A stretch of DNA of 64,000 nucleotides from GCA-1730015 sp964583825 (lineage in GTDB: Bacteria; Pseudomonadota; Gammaproteobacteria; Granulosicoccales; Granulosicoccaceae): assembly GCA_964583825.1 (NCBI GenBank), contig CAZOXM010000001.1:62001-126000 (forward strand), written 5' to 3'. A model generated the notes under the pieces. That model saw nothing but the letters and a program-made list of their open reading frames with translations. It was not told where the DNA came from and made no database searches. The stretch's first letter is position 1; the number at the start of each line of letters is the position of its first letter. Made by a program: the position numbers and the translations under genes. This document shows, one piece after another, positions 24,223 to 32,918 of the stretch.

Positions 24223-25581
24223 ATGTTTGAAAATCTTAGTGAAAGACTTGGCCGTACAGTAAAAAATCTGCGCGGCCAGGGGCGTTTAACCGAACAGAAT
24301 ATCAAGGATGCGCTGCGCGAAGTGCGCATGGCGCTGCTCGAGGCAGACGTTGCCCTGCCAGTGGTCAGGCAACTGATCGACTCAGTACAGAGCAAGGCGC
24401 TCGGTCAGGAAGTCGTCGGCAGCCTGTCACCGGGACAGGCATTGATCAAGGTGGTCAATGACGAGTTGGTTTCGATCATGGGCGAGCGTTCCGAGAGCCT
24501 GGATCTGTCGACTCAGCCCCCCGCCGTCGTGCTAATGGCCGGTTTACAGGGTTCGGGAAAAACCACTACCACCGGTAAGCTGGCGCTCTACCTGCGGGAA
24601 AAAGAAAAGCGTAAGGTCATGGTGGTCAGCTGCGACGTCTATCGACCCGCCGCGATTGCACAACTGGAAAAAGTATCTAAAGACGTCGGGGCCGAGTTTT
24701 TCCCGAGCAGTCCCGATCAGGCACCGGTTGATATTGCCAATGCGGCGCTGGCGCAGGCGAAGAAGCAGTTCGTCGATGTTCTGATCGTCGATACCGCGGG
24801 TCGTCTGGCCATCGATGAGCAAATGATGGCCGAAATCAGCCAGCTCAATCAGTCTTTAAGTCCGCAGGAAACCCTGTTTGTCGTCGATAGCATGACGGGT
24901 CAGGATGCAGCAGCAACGGCCAAAGCGTTTGGCGAAGCACTGCCTTTGACGGGTGTCATTCTGACCAAAACCGACGGCGATGCCCGTGGTGGTGCGGCCT
25001 TGTCTGTACGGGTAGTGACGGGCAAGCCGATCAAATTTATCGGCTCCGGTGAAAAGATGGCGGCGCTGGAGGCGTTCCATCCGGACCGTGTCGCGTCCAG
25101 AATTCTCGGTATGGGCGATGTGGTCAGCCTGGTAGAGGAAGTCACTGAGAAGGTCGATCACGAAAAGGCGGAAAAACTTGCCCGCAAGATGAAAAAGGGC
25201 AAGAACTTCGATATGGAAGACCTGCGCGATCAGATGGAGCAAATGCAGAAGATGGGCGGAATGTCCTCGCTGCTGGACAAGTTGCCCGGCGCGGCCAACC
25301 TGCCGGATGCGGTTAAAAATCAGGCAAATGACGGTGAAATCAGACGCACTATTGCCATTATCAACTCGATGACACCGCACGAACGCAAGTTTCCGGCAGT
25401 GATCAAGGGCTCGCGCAAGCGTCGAATCGCCAACGGATCCGGAGTGCAGGTGCAGGACATCAACAAACTGCTCAAACAACACCTGCAAATGAGCAAAATG
25501 ATGAAGAAAATGTCCAAAGGCGGCATGAAAAACATGATGCGAGGCCTGAAAGGACGCATGCCCCCTGGTATGGGCATGTAA
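24223..25581 (+). CDS. ffh: Signal recognition particle protein Ffh
   Basis: A 452-residue SRP54 GTPase that binds signal sequences of nascent inner-membrane proteins together with 4.5S RNA. N domain helices come first, then the G domain with GLQGSGKTTTTGKLA, DVYRPAAIAQL, DTAGR and TKTDGDARGGAAL, and finally the methionine-rich M domain ending in MPPGMGM. Length equals that of E. coli Ffh (453). It is divergent from ypjD and is followed after about 200 bases by the rpsP operon, the usual gammaproteobacterial order. Confidence 0.98.
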   Translation: MFENLSERLGRTVKNLRGQGRLTEQNIKDALREVRMALLEADVALPVVRQLIDSVQSKALGQEVVGSLSPGQALIKVVNDELVSIMGERSESLDLSTQPPAVVLMAGLQGSGKTTTTGKLALYLREKEKRKVMVVSCDVYRPAAIAQLEKVSKDVGAEFFPSSPDQAPVDIANAALAQAKKQFVDVLIVDTAGRLAIDEQMMAEISQLNQSLSPQETLFVVDSMTGQDAAATAKAFGEALPLTGVILTKTDGDARGGAALSVRVVTGKPIKFIGSGEKMAALEAFHPDRVASRILGMGDVVSLVEEVTEKVDHEKAEKLARKMKKGKNFDMEDLRDQMEQMQKMGGMSSLLDKLPGAANLPDAVKNQANDGEIRRTIAIINSMTPHERKFPAVIKGSRKRRIANGSGVQVQDINKLLKQHLQMSKMMKKMSKGGMKNMMRGLKGRMPPGMGM

Positions 25582-25632
25582 GTGACTGCGACAAACCCTT
25601 CGCCGATTTTTAAAATGCATCACGGCAGGGGC

Positions 25633-25660
25633 TTTCAATCGATCGTATTTGTTGTATAGT
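25633..25660 (+). promoter_or_regulatory. Candidate promoter of the rpsP operon
   Basis: TTTCAA and TATAGT are separated by 16 bases, about 125 bases upstream of the rpsP ATG, in the 203-base ffh-rpsP gap. Ribosomal protein operons commonly have such a strong upstream promoter with a leader; this is a consensus match only. Confidence 0.4.
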
Positions 25661-25784
25661 TATGGGTTTCCCTTGGCCGATCTCCTCTGCGTGACGCCTC
25701 GGGCGGCAACTGGGTCGGACTCTACAGCTGAGTGCCCACCCGTCAGCGTTGTCGGCATTTGCTGAACCCCACTGGATTCTATAC

Positions 25785-26048
25785 ATGGTCACAATCAGAC
25801 TTTCGCGCGGTGGTGCGAAGAAAAAACCGTTTTATCAAATCGTTGTCACCGACAGTCGCAACCGTCGTGATGGGCGCTACCTCGAGCGAATCGGCTTCTA
25901 CAACCCGATGTCCCGAAACGAAAGTGAAGAATCACTGCGGATCGATCTCGAGCGTATCGATCACTGGGTCGGACATGGTGCACAGCTGTCTGAACGTGTC
26001 GCCAAGCTCGTCAGAATCCACCGCGACAAGGCAGCCGCAGCCGCCTGA
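25785..26048 (+). CDS. rpsP: 30S ribosomal protein S16
   Basis: An 87-residue S16 protein: MVTIRLSRGGAKKKPFYQIV, DSRNRRDGRYLERIGFYNP and the WVGHGAQLSERVAKL segment are all conserved. I use ATG 25785; the frame is open for 12 more codons upstream but the family begins here. It is the first gene of the conserved rpsP-rimM-trmD-rplS operon, with 18 bases to rimM. Confidence 0.98.
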   Translation: MVTIRLSRGGAKKKPFYQIVVTDSRNRRDGRYLERIGFYNPMSRNESEESLRIDLERIDHWVGHGAQLSERVAKLVRIHRDKAAAAA

Positions 26049-26066
26049 TAAGCCGGGCAGTTTTGC

Positions 26067-26621
26067 ATGAGCCCTGCGCAGGAAGGTAGCTCCGGCAATG
26101 GGAGCAGTAAATCAGTCGGCCATCAGGACAACATACTCGTTGGCAAAATCGCATCGCCTTTCGGCGTGCGTGGCTGGACAAAGGTGGTGTCTTTTACCGA
26201 GCCCGGAACAGGCCTGCTTGAATACTCCGGCTGGTCGCTCAGGCTGGGTGGCAAAACAAAAACGGTACAGGTTGAGCAGGGGCGGGAGCACGGAAAGTTC
26301 CTCGTTGTAAAATTCAGGGACATCGACGACAGAGATCAGGTTGCGCTTTTTACCAACGCCGAGATCGAAGTGTCGCGGGACCAGTTCCCCGAGGCTGAGG
26401 CGGGCAGTTATTACTGGGCCGATCTGATCGGGCTCAGGGTAATCACGGTCAAAGGCACTGACCTCGGTATTGTCGAGAGCCTGTTCGAAACCGGTGCCAA
26501 CGATGTCATGGTTGTGCAGGGTGATCGGGAGCGACTCGTGCCGTGGATCATGCCCGACGTGGTGACGGTGGTTGATCTGGAAGCGGGTCGTTTGACAGTG
26601 GATTGGGATCCGGACTTTTAA
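26067..26621 (+). CDS. rimM: Ribosome maturation factor RimM
   Basis: A 184-residue protein that binds S19 and assists assembly of the 30S head. The N-terminal RimM barrel starts at ILVGKIASPFGVRGW, after a non-conserved leader of about 24 residues. The PRC-like C-terminal barrel carries YYWADLIGLRV and ends with ETGANDVMVVQG and LVPWIMPDVV. It sits between rpsP and trmD as expected; trmD starts 11 bases after its stop. Confidence 0.96.
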   Translation: MSPAQEGSSGNGSSKSVGHQDNILVGKIASPFGVRGWTKVVSFTEPGTGLLEYSGWSLRLGGKTKTVQVEQGREHGKFLVVKFRDIDDRDQVALFTNAEIEVSRDQFPEAEAGSYYWADLIGLRVITVKGTDLGIVESLFETGANDVMVVQGDRERLVPWIMPDVVTVVDLEAGRLTVDWDPDF

Positions 26622-26632
26622 CCGGTAACAAA

Positions 26633-27406
26633 ATGATGGCGGAAATTGCAGTTGTTACGTTATTTCCGCAACTGGTGTCGGCGGTCGGAGCGTACGGTAT
26701 ACCCTCGCGGGCCGTTGACAAGGGTTTGTTGGAACTAACGACCTACAACCCCAGGGACTACACGTCTGACAGACATCGGACGGTGGATGACCGGCCCTAC
26801 GGGGGCGGCCCCGGGATGGTCATGATGGCAGCGCCGCTGGACGCGGCGATCACGGATGCGGTTGCGAACATAAAATCGCAGCAACGGGCGATGGTGGTTT
26901 ACATGAGTCCGCAGGGAGAGCGCCTGGAACACAAGCTGGTGCAGGAATTGACCGCCGGGCCGCTGGTGCTGGTGGCCGGGCGCTATGAAGGAGTGGATGA
27001 GCGCTTGTTGCAGGCGCGCATTGATCGTGAGATTTCAATCGGAGACTACGTGCTTTCCGGTGGCGAGCTCGCGGCGATGGTTGTGGTAGATACGATTGCG
27101 AGGCAGTTGCCGGGCGTCCTCGGACACCAGGATTCTGCTGCTGAGGAATCTTTTGCAGGGACGGGGCTGCTTGAGTATCCGCAGTACACCCGTCCGGAAG
27201 TGTATGAGGGAGTGCGGGTGCCCCCGGTGTTGACCGGCGGCAACCACGAGCAAATTGAGCGCTGGCGACGTAGAAAATCGCTGGAGCGAACCTGGCTCAG
27301 ACGGCCTGACTTGCTGGAGCGTGCGGCGCTCAGTGCGGAAGATCGTCTGATGCTTGATCAAATAAAAAAGGCTGATCAGTCTGTTGACTCGCCTGGCGAG
27401 TCCTGA
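26633..27406 (+). CDS. trmD: tRNA (guanine-37-N1) methyltransferase TrmD
   Basis: A 257-residue SPOUT methyltransferase that methylates G37 of tRNAs to prevent +1 frameshifting. Key segments are VTLFPQLVSAV, RTVDDRPYGGGPGMVM, the trefoil-knot SAM site VLVAGRYEGVDERL and EISIGDYVLSGGELAAMV, and late PPVLTGGNHEQIERWRR. Two adjacent ATG codons (26633 and 26636) can start it; a frame opening 10 codons upstream inside rimM is not used. rplS follows 37 bases on. Confidence 0.97.
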   Translation: MMAEIAVVTLFPQLVSAVGAYGIPSRAVDKGLLELTTYNPRDYTSDRHRTVDDRPYGGGPGMVMMAAPLDAAITDAVANIKSQQRAMVVYMSPQGERLEHKLVQELTAGPLVLVAGRYEGVDERLLQARIDREISIGDYVLSGGELAAMVVVDTIARQLPGVLGHQDSAAEESFAGTGLLEYPQYTRPEVYEGVRVPPVLTGGNHEQIERWRRRKSLERTWLRRPDLLERAALSAEDRLMLDQIKKADQSVDSPGES

Positions 27407-27443
27407 GCTGGCATTGGAATACACACGAAACGGAGTGTGAGTA

Positions 27444-27791
27444 ATGAGCAATATCATCGACGCGATAAACGCGGAGCAAATGCAAAAAGAAGTGCCCGAG
27501 TTCGGCCCCGGTGACACGGTGGTGGTTCAGGTGCGTGTGAAAGAGGGCTCGCGCGAGCGATTGCAGGCTTTCGAGGGTGTTGTTATAGCGCGTCGTAATC
27601 GCGGGCTTAATTCTGCATTCACTGTGCGAAAAATCTCTCATGGCGAGGGTGTTGAACGCGTATTCCAAACCTACAGCCCGCTGGTTGCTGAAATCCAGGT
27701 GAAACGGCGTGGTGATGTGCGGCGTTCAAAGCTTTACTACCTGCGTGGCCGCACCGGCAAGGCCGCCCGAATCAAGGAAAAGCTGTCCTAG
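27444..27791 (+). CDS. rplS: 50S ribosomal protein L19
   Basis: A 115-residue L19, identical in length to the E. coli protein, with FGPGDTVVVQVRVKEGSRERLQAFEG (landmarks GPGDTVVV and RERLQAFEG), VERVFQTYSP and the terminal KLYYLRGRTGKAARIKE. It is the last gene of the rpsP operon, with a GGAG ribosome site. The 206 bases after it lead to htpG and hold no gene. Confidence 0.98.
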   Translation: MSNIIDAINAEQMQKEVPEFGPGDTVVVQVRVKEGSRERLQAFEGVVIARRNRGLNSAFTVRKISHGEGVERVFQTYSPLVAEIQVKRRGDVRRSKLYYLRGRTGKAARIKEKLS

Positions 27792-27997
27792 GAGTCCGGT
27801 CCCGGCAGGGCGTTCACCGATTATCGCTCAGGTGATCGCCCCGGCATCGGTAGCGTCACTTACGCCGTCTGTAACCGTTCATCTGTTACTACACTCAGGG
27901 AGCACGTGAAGCCTTGAACGGTTTCCTGCGCACCCTCATATCCGACCCGGTGGCTGCGTAATTAACTCAGTCCTGAATACTGACTGTTGAGGCGAAC

Positions 27998-29911
27998 ATG
28001 ACTGAAGAAGTGAAATCGGAAACCCGTGAATTCCAGGCCGAGGTAAATCAGCTCCTGAAGCTGATGATTCACTCGTTGTATTCGAACAAGGAGATATTCC
28101 TGCGGGAACTGATCTCCAACGCGTCGGATGCTTGTGACAAGCTTCGTTTTCAGGCGGTTGCTGACGATTCACTGAATGAAGGTGAAGCGGAACTCGCCAT
28201 CACTGTGTCGTTCGATGCCGATAATCACACCGTCACGGTTGCCGATAACGGCATCGGTATGGATCGCGATGAAGTCATCGCCAACATTGGGACGATCGCA
28301 AAATCGGGCACCCGGCAATTCATGGAATCACTCACGGGTGATCAGCAGGAAGATGCCCGCCTCATTGGCCAGTTCGGTGTCGGTTTTTACTCCGCATTCG
28401 TGGTTGCAGACAGAGTGACGCTGACCACGCGCAAAGCGGGAGACGATCCGGCTCAGGGTGTGCGCTGGGAAAGTGAAGCCACTGGCAGCTACGAGCTTGA
28501 TCAGATCGAGCGGTCTGAAAAGGGCACCACCATTACCCTGCATCTGCGGGAGGATTGTCAGGAGTTTGCCGACAACTGGCGACTCCGCGGCATCATTAAA
28601 AAGTATTCCGATCACATTACATTTCCCATCATGATGCTCGAAGTTGTGCATCCGGATCCGGACGATAAAGACGCGGAGCCGAAAACACCGGCGCTGGAAA
28701 AAGTGAACGATGCGTCTGCGCTGTGGGCCAGACCGCGCCGGGACATCAGTGAGGACGAATACAAATCGTTTTACAAGCAGGTTTGCAGCGACTGGGAAGA
28801 TCCAATTGCCTGGTCGCACAACCATGTCGAGGGGAAGTACGAATACACCTCGTTGTTGTATGTGCCTAAAAATGCGCCGTTTGATCTCTATGATGCTCAG
28901 CAACAGAACGGTATAAAGCTGTATGCACAGCGTGTTTTTATCATGGACGAAGCTGAAAAGCTGATGCCGCGATACCTGCGATTCGTCAAAGGACTGGTCG
29001 ATTCAAAAGACCTTCCGCTGAACGTCTCGCGCGAGATTCTGCAGAGCAACAAAATTGTCGAGAGCATACGTTCTGCCTCGGTAAAAAAGGTGTTGTCGCT
29101 GCTCGAGACAATGGCAGAGAAAGAACCTGAAAAATACAGCGAATTCTGGACTCAGTTCGGGCGTTGTCTCAAGGAGGCACCCGGTGAGGATTTTGCCAAT
29201 CGAGAGCAGGTAGCCGGTCTTTACCGCTTCGCCTCCACGCAGCAGGGCATGGACGAGCAAAGCGTCAGCTTTCGCGACTATATCGGTCGCATGAAACCGG
29301 GTCAGGAGAAAATCTACTACATCACCGCCGACAGTTTTGCTGCGGGGAAAAACAGCCCGCACCTGGAAATTTTCGCCAAAAAAGACGTGGAAGTACTGAT
29401 CATGTACGACCGGGTGGACGAATGGATGATGTCCTACCTGAACGAGTTTGATGGCAAAACCCTGAGTTCAGTGGCAAAAGGCGATCTCGATCTCGGTGAG
29501 ATTCAGGACAAGGAAGAAAAGGAAAAGCAGGAATCGGTTGAGAAAGAATCTGAAAAACTCGTCTCAAGGCTGAAGGAGCAGCTCAGCGATAAGGTCGCCG
29601 AAGTGCGGGTATCGCATCGACTGACGAACTCACCGGCCTGTATTGTGCTCGGCGAGCAGGATATGGCCATGCACATGCAGCAACTGATGAAGCAGGCCGG
29701 TCATGAGATACCCGAGAACAAACCAACACTCGAGATAAATCCGGAACATCCGATATTGAAAAGAATGGATGAAGAGTCCGATGAGGACAAATTCTCGGAC
29801 TGGTCACACATGCTACTCGATCAGGCGGTGCTGGCAGAGGGCGGGCAGCTTGAAGACGCGGCGGGATTCGTCAGCCGTATCAACGATCTCATCATTGAGC
29901 TCAGCAGTTGA
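27998..29911 (+). CDS. htpG: Chaperone HtpG (Hsp90)
   Basis: A 637-residue Hsp90 chaperone. The N-terminal GHKL ATPase domain shows FLRELISNASDACDKLR, VADNGIGMDRDEVI, GTIAKSGTRQFM and QFGVGFYSAFVVAD. The middle domain includes LYVPKNAPFDLYD, YLRFVKGLVDS and LPLNVSREILQ, whose arginine contacts ATP. The C-terminal dimerisation domain follows. It is slightly longer than E. coli HtpG (624). A single-gene unit seems likely; I see no obvious sigma-32 promoter upstream. Confidence 0.97.
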   Translation: MTEEVKSETREFQAEVNQLLKLMIHSLYSNKEIFLRELISNASDACDKLRFQAVADDSLNEGEAELAITVSFDADNHTVTVADNGIGMDRDEVIANIGTIAKSGTRQFMESLTGDQQEDARLIGQFGVGFYSAFVVADRVTLTTRKAGDDPAQGVRWESEATGSYELDQIERSEKGTTITLHLREDCQEFADNWRLRGIIKKYSDHITFPIMMLEVVHPDPDDKDAEPKTPALEKVNDASALWARPRRDISEDEYKSFYKQVCSDWEDPIAWSHNHVEGKYEYTSLLYVPKNAPFDLYDAQQQNGIKLYAQRVFIMDEAEKLMPRYLRFVKGLVDSKDLPLNVSREILQSNKIVESIRSASVKKVLSLLETMAEKEPEKYSEFWTQFGRCLKEAPGEDFANREQVAGLYRFASTQQGMDEQSVSFRDYIGRMKPGQEKIYYITADSFAAGKNSPHLEIFAKKDVEVLIMYDRVDEWMMSYLNEFDGKTLSSVAKGDLDLGEIQDKEEKEKQESVEKESEKLVSRLKEQLSDKVAEVRVSHRLTNSPACIVLGEQDMAMHMQQLMKQAGHEIPENKPTLEINPEHPILKRMDEESDEDKFSDWSHMLLDQAVLAEGGQLEDAAGFVSRINDLIIELSS

Positions 29912-30014
29912 GACTATCAATGCCAGCCTGCCGAAAGCGAACTATAATTGCGCCCATAGTCGCAGTAGACTGCGGCGCTTTGCTGGCACAAACAACCGAC
30001 ACTAGAACCTACCT

Positions 30015-30338
30015 ATGAAAAACATGAGATTGTGGGCGCTCGCAGGGTCATTCTGCACCGCTATGTCATTCGCCACTGGTGCAGTTGCCGGTGACCCGGA
30101 AGCAGGCGCAAAAAAGGCCGAGACTTGTCTTGGCTGCCATGGCGTTGCTCACTACGTGAATACCTATCCGACCTATCATGTGCCCAAGCTTGCCGGCCAG
30201 CACGAGCAATACCTGATAGCTGCACTGAAGGCTTACCGGGATCAGCAGCGTTCCCACGCGACGATGCATGCGAATGCGTCGGCGTTGACCGACGAAGACA
30301 TTGCCGACATCGCGGCATATCTTGCCTCTGCCAAATAG
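30015..30338 (+). CDS. Small periplasmic cytochrome c (c553/c4-like)
   Basis: A 107-residue class I cytochrome c with a signal peptide cleaved near VAGDP (residue 26), one haem site CLGCH, the PKLAGQHEQYLIAAL helix and a candidate distal Met in the HATMHANA segment. The ALTDEDIADIAAYLA C-terminal helix is typical. It is an electron carrier in the periplasm, partner unknown. A TATAAT-like hexamer lies about 70 bases upstream but no good -35. It is 13 bases from a second cytochrome gene of the same type, so the two are co-transcribed and probably arose by duplication. Confidence 0.9.
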   Translation: MKNMRLWALAGSFCTAMSFATGAVAGDPEAGAKKAETCLGCHGVAHYVNTYPTYHVPKLAGQHEQYLIAALKAYRDQQRSHATMHANASALTDEDIADIAAYLASAK

Positions 30339-30351
30339 CCGGGAGTCATCG

Positions 30352-30693
30352 ATGAAACTAAATGCATGGTATTACGGAGTGGTCGCAGCCGCGGTTGTGA
30401 GCCTGGCACCCGCAGGTGCGATTGCCGGTGGCGATGCGGCCAATGGCGAAGCCCTGTCTGCAACCTGTGCAGCCTGTCATGGTGCAGATGGCAACAGCAC
30501 CATTGAAGCCAACCCGATTCTGGCCGGTCAGTACGAAAGTTATCTGGTACAGGCGTTGAAAGATTACCGTTCAGGGGCTCGGCAAAACGCGATTATGGCG
30601 GGGTTTGCCGCAGCGCTTTCCGATCAGGATATCCGCGATCTGGCAGCTTATTTCGCAAGCCAGGAATCTGAACTGGCGACACTGAATCGTTAG
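30352..30693 (+). CDS. Small periplasmic cytochrome c (c553/c4-like), second copy
   Basis: A 113-residue class I cytochrome c: signal peptide ending near AIAGG, haem site CAACH, the PILAGQYESYLVQALKDY helix, the distal Met candidate in AIMAGFAA, and LSDQDIRDLAAYFAS. ATG 30352 is chosen because the upstream frame would have to start inside the preceding cytochrome gene and lacks a signal peptide. With its neighbour it resembles the two halves of a dihaem cytochrome c4 split into separate proteins; it may form a heterodimer or act as an alternative carrier. Confidence 0.9.
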   Translation: MKLNAWYYGVVAAAVVSLAPAGAIAGGDAANGEALSATCAACHGADGNSTIEANPILAGQYESYLVQALKDYRSGARQNAIMAGFAAALSDQDIRDLAAYFASQESELATLNR

Positions 30694-30702
30694 TCACCTG
30701 CG

Positions 30703-30732
30703 CACATGTCGCGGTAGTGCGGCAGACATGTG
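30703..30732. other. Hairpins between the cytochrome genes and ycgL
   Basis: CACATGTC and GACATGTG form a perfect 8-base stem with a 14-base loop directly after the second cytochrome gene; a second inverted pair, GGGCAGG and CCTGCCC, follows near 30753-30778. Neither has a U-run, so a Rho-independent terminator is not shown, but the location between convergent genes suggests 3'-end structures. Confidence 0.35.
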
Positions 30733-30853
30733 TCATTGCGGTGCCAGCAAAGGGCAGGTGGCGGGCGTTTCCTGCCCCGCTGCGGGTCAGCTACCACCGG
30801 GGCCGCTGCCGATGGTCACGCGCTCTGAATTTTCAGCGTAAATCGGTAGAATG

Positions 30854-31123
30854 TCAGCGTTCGCTCAATGTTTTGAGCCTTTCGGTTGCTCGCAGTGGAT
30901 CACTGATTTGCAAATGAAATCCGTTCTTTTCCAGGTTTTCAAGCACACGCGCGGGGTCTTCAGTCGCCAGCCGGCGAGATTCGTGAAGGTTGAAAGTCAG
31001 TGCCAGCGTCAGGGTACCGAGTCCCGGTTTTATCGATGCCGGAATCACATCGAAGTTGTCCTGCTCCGCCAGATAGAGGTAGTAGCCGTTTTTAAGGCTG
31101 CTGCTGTAAACATAAACATCCAA
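30854..31123 (-). CDS. ycgL: YcgL domain protein
   Basis: An 89-residue protein of the YcgL family (DUF709), recognised by VYVYSSSLKNGYYLYL, the DNFDVIPASI segment, LALTFNLHESRRLA and ENLEKNGFHLQI. The family is largely confined to gammaproteobacteria and has no established function. I place the start at TTG 31123 because GGAG lies 8 bases ahead and the family begins there; the frame is open to 31372, but the extra part overlaps the divergent hslR gene and is not conserved. It is convergent with the cytochrome genes. Confidence 0.85.
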   Translation of the reverse strand: MDVYVYSSSLKNGYYLYLAEQDNFDVIPASIKPGLGTLTLALTFNLHESRRLATEDPARVLENLEKNGFHLQISDPLRATERLKTLSER

Positions 31124-31199
31124 CGCTTTTTCTCCTTGGGTACAAACCTGATAATAACAGGCAAAAGTACCGTATCGATCGTGGCTGCGGAATAAAGTA

Positions 31200-31604
31200 G
31201 TGAGCACTAACCCGGACACCGTCAGGCTGGATAAGTGGCTCTGGTCTGTGCGATTTTTTAAAACCCGCTCGCTCGCTACCGATGCGGTTGCATCCGGCAA
31301 AGTGTTGGTCGATGGGTCAAAAGCCAAACCGTCGCGCCCGATCACGGTAGGGCAGCGACTGGAAGTACGCAAAGGCCCGTTTATCTTCGATATCGTCGTC
31401 GATCAGCTGATCGAAAAAAGGGTGGGTGCAAAAGTAGCGGTTGACGCTTATACAGAAAGTGCCGAAAGTGAGGCCAGGCGTGCTGAGTTGCAGCACAAAC
31501 TCAGGGACGACCGGATCGCTTCGCGTGGGGAGCGGTTGGCCGGCAAGCCGAATAAACGCGATCGGCGGCTGATTCATCGTTTTAAAAGCGGCGACAGCGA
31601 TTGA
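31200..31604 (+). CDS. hslR: Heat shock protein 15 (S4-domain, ribosome rescue)
   Basis: A 134-residue Hsp15 that binds free 50S subunits carrying nascent chains and helps recycle them. The S4 RNA-binding domain begins at VRLDKWLWSVRFFKTRSLA and runs through SGKVLVDGSKAKPSR; the basic C-terminal helix ends near NKRDRRLIHRFK. GTG is the start. It is divergent from ycgL across 76 bases and stands alone, 93 bases ahead of amtB. Confidence 0.94.
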   Translation: MSTNPDTVRLDKWLWSVRFFKTRSLATDAVASGKVLVDGSKAKPSRPITVGQRLEVRKGPFIFDIVVDQLIEKRVGAKVAVDAYTESAESEARRAELQHKLRDDRIASRGERLAGKPNKRDRRLIHRFKSGDSD

Positions 31605-31637
31605 AGTCGTTAGTCATCTGTGCACCACTCCGATCGC

Positions 31638-31653
31638 TGGTTTGGTGGTTGCG
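31638..31653 (+). promoter_or_regulatory. Candidate sigma-54 promoter of amtB-glnK
   Basis: TGGTTTGGTGGTTGCG has the GG and GC doublets with 10 bases between them and TTGC at -12, the sigma-54 layout; the CAC part of the -24 element is replaced by TTT. It lies 45 bases ahead of the amtB start, where nitrogen-regulated genes often have such sites. No NtrC sites were clear. Confidence 0.45.
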
Positions 31654-31697
31654 GGTAAAATCACCTAAAATTGGCGTTTTAATGAAAGAACAGAATA

Positions 31698-32894
31698 TTG
31701 GATTCGCTTCAGACAGGGGCTGACACCCTTTTCGTGCTCCTTGGAGCAATACTCGTGTTGTGGATGCACGCGGGTTTTGCATTTCTTGAGGTGGGCACCG
31801 TCCGCGAAAAAAATCAGGTTAATGCGCTGGTCAAAATCATCAGCGATTTTGGTATCTCTACGATCGCCTATTTTTTTGTCGGCTACAGTATTGCCTACGG
31901 TGTTGACTTCTTTCAGCCCGCCGCTGTGCTCGCTGAAGCAAGCGGTTATCAACTGGTCAAATTTTTCTTCCTGCTTACCTTTGCCGCAGCGATCCCTGCG
32001 ATTATCTCGGGTGGAATCGCAGAACGTGCGCGTTTTTACCCGCAACTGTTTGCATCGCTCATCATCGTTGCGTTTTTCTATCCGTTTTTCGAGGGGTTGG
32101 TGTGGAACAACAATTTCGGTTTTCAGGATGCAATAACTGCGATTGGTGGTCAGCCCTTTCACGATTTTGCCGGGTCCGTGGTAGTGCACGCGGTGGGCGG
32201 CTGGATTGCACTGGCTGCGGTGGTATTGCTGGGCGCCCGCAAAGGCAGATACACCGCAGAGGGTAAAGAACTGCTCGCACATCCGCCGTCCAGTATTCCG
32301 TTTTTGGCGCTGGGTGCATGGATTCTCACCGTCGGCTGGTTTGGTTTTAACGTGATGTCCGCCCAGGAGATTGGCGGTATTAGCGGGCTGGTGGCGCTAA
32401 ACTCTCTGATGGCCATGGTCGGGGGTGTGCTGGCGGCGCTGGTCGCAGGTCGCAATGATCCCGGTTTCGTGCACAATGGCCCGCTGGCTGGCCTCGTCGC
32501 TGTGTGTGCGGGGTCAGACATCCTGCATCCGCTGAGCGCCCTGATCGTCGGTGCGGTGGCCGGCGGCCTCTTTGTATGGCTGTTCACTCTGACTCAAAAC
32601 AAGCTCAAAATCGACGATGTGCTGGGCGTGTGGCCATTGCACGGTGTGTGCGGTGCGTGGGGCGGGATAGCTGCCGGTATATTCGGGCAGCAGCAACTGG
32701 GTGGCATGGGCGGTGTCAGCCTGACTTCACAGCTAATCGGCACATTGGCCGGTGTTGTGTTCGCGTTACTGACGGGATTAGTTGTTTATTTCGTGTTAAA
32801 AGTAACAGTGGGCATAAGGCTTAGTGAAGAGGAAGAATATCTCGGGGCCGACCTGAGCATACACAAAGTGTCCTCTTCACCCAACTTTCGTTGA
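31698..32894 (+). CDS. amtB: Ammonium transporter
   Basis: A 398-residue Amt/Mep/Rh ammonium channel with about 11 helices. Visible landmarks are GFAFLEVGTVREKNQVNAL (helix 1), the DFAGSVVVHAVGGWIAL segment with the first twin histidine, WFGFNVMSAQE, and WPLHGVCGAWGGIAAGIFG with the second histidine. The C-terminal tail, RLSEEEEYLGADLSIHK, is the region that docks PII. It is predicted to begin at TTG with no signal peptide, whereas E. coli AmtB has one. glnK follows after 24 bases, the reverse of the E. coli order. Confidence 0.94.
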   Translation: MDSLQTGADTLFVLLGAILVLWMHAGFAFLEVGTVREKNQVNALVKIISDFGISTIAYFFVGYSIAYGVDFFQPAAVLAEASGYQLVKFFFLLTFAAAIPAIISGGIAERARFYPQLFASLIIVAFFYPFFEGLVWNNNFGFQDAITAIGGQPFHDFAGSVVVHAVGGWIALAAVVLLGARKGRYTAEGKELLAHPPSSIPFLALGAWILTVGWFGFNVMSAQEIGGISGLVALNSLMAMVGGVLAALVAGRNDPGFVHNGPLAGLVAVCAGSDILHPLSALIVGAVAGGLFVWLFTLTQNKLKIDDVLGVWPLHGVCGAWGGIAAGIFGQQQLGGMGGVSLTSQLIGTLAGVVFALLTGLVVYFVLKVTVGIRLSEEEEYLGADLSIHKVSSSPNFR

Positions 32895-32918
32895 GTTTCA
32901 CTATTGTCTGGTTAAATC

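Noticed and set aside
31124..31372. 83-codon N-terminal extension of the YcgL frame
   Set aside because: It overlaps the divergent hslR gene, is not conserved in the family, and a good ribosome site supports the later TTG start.
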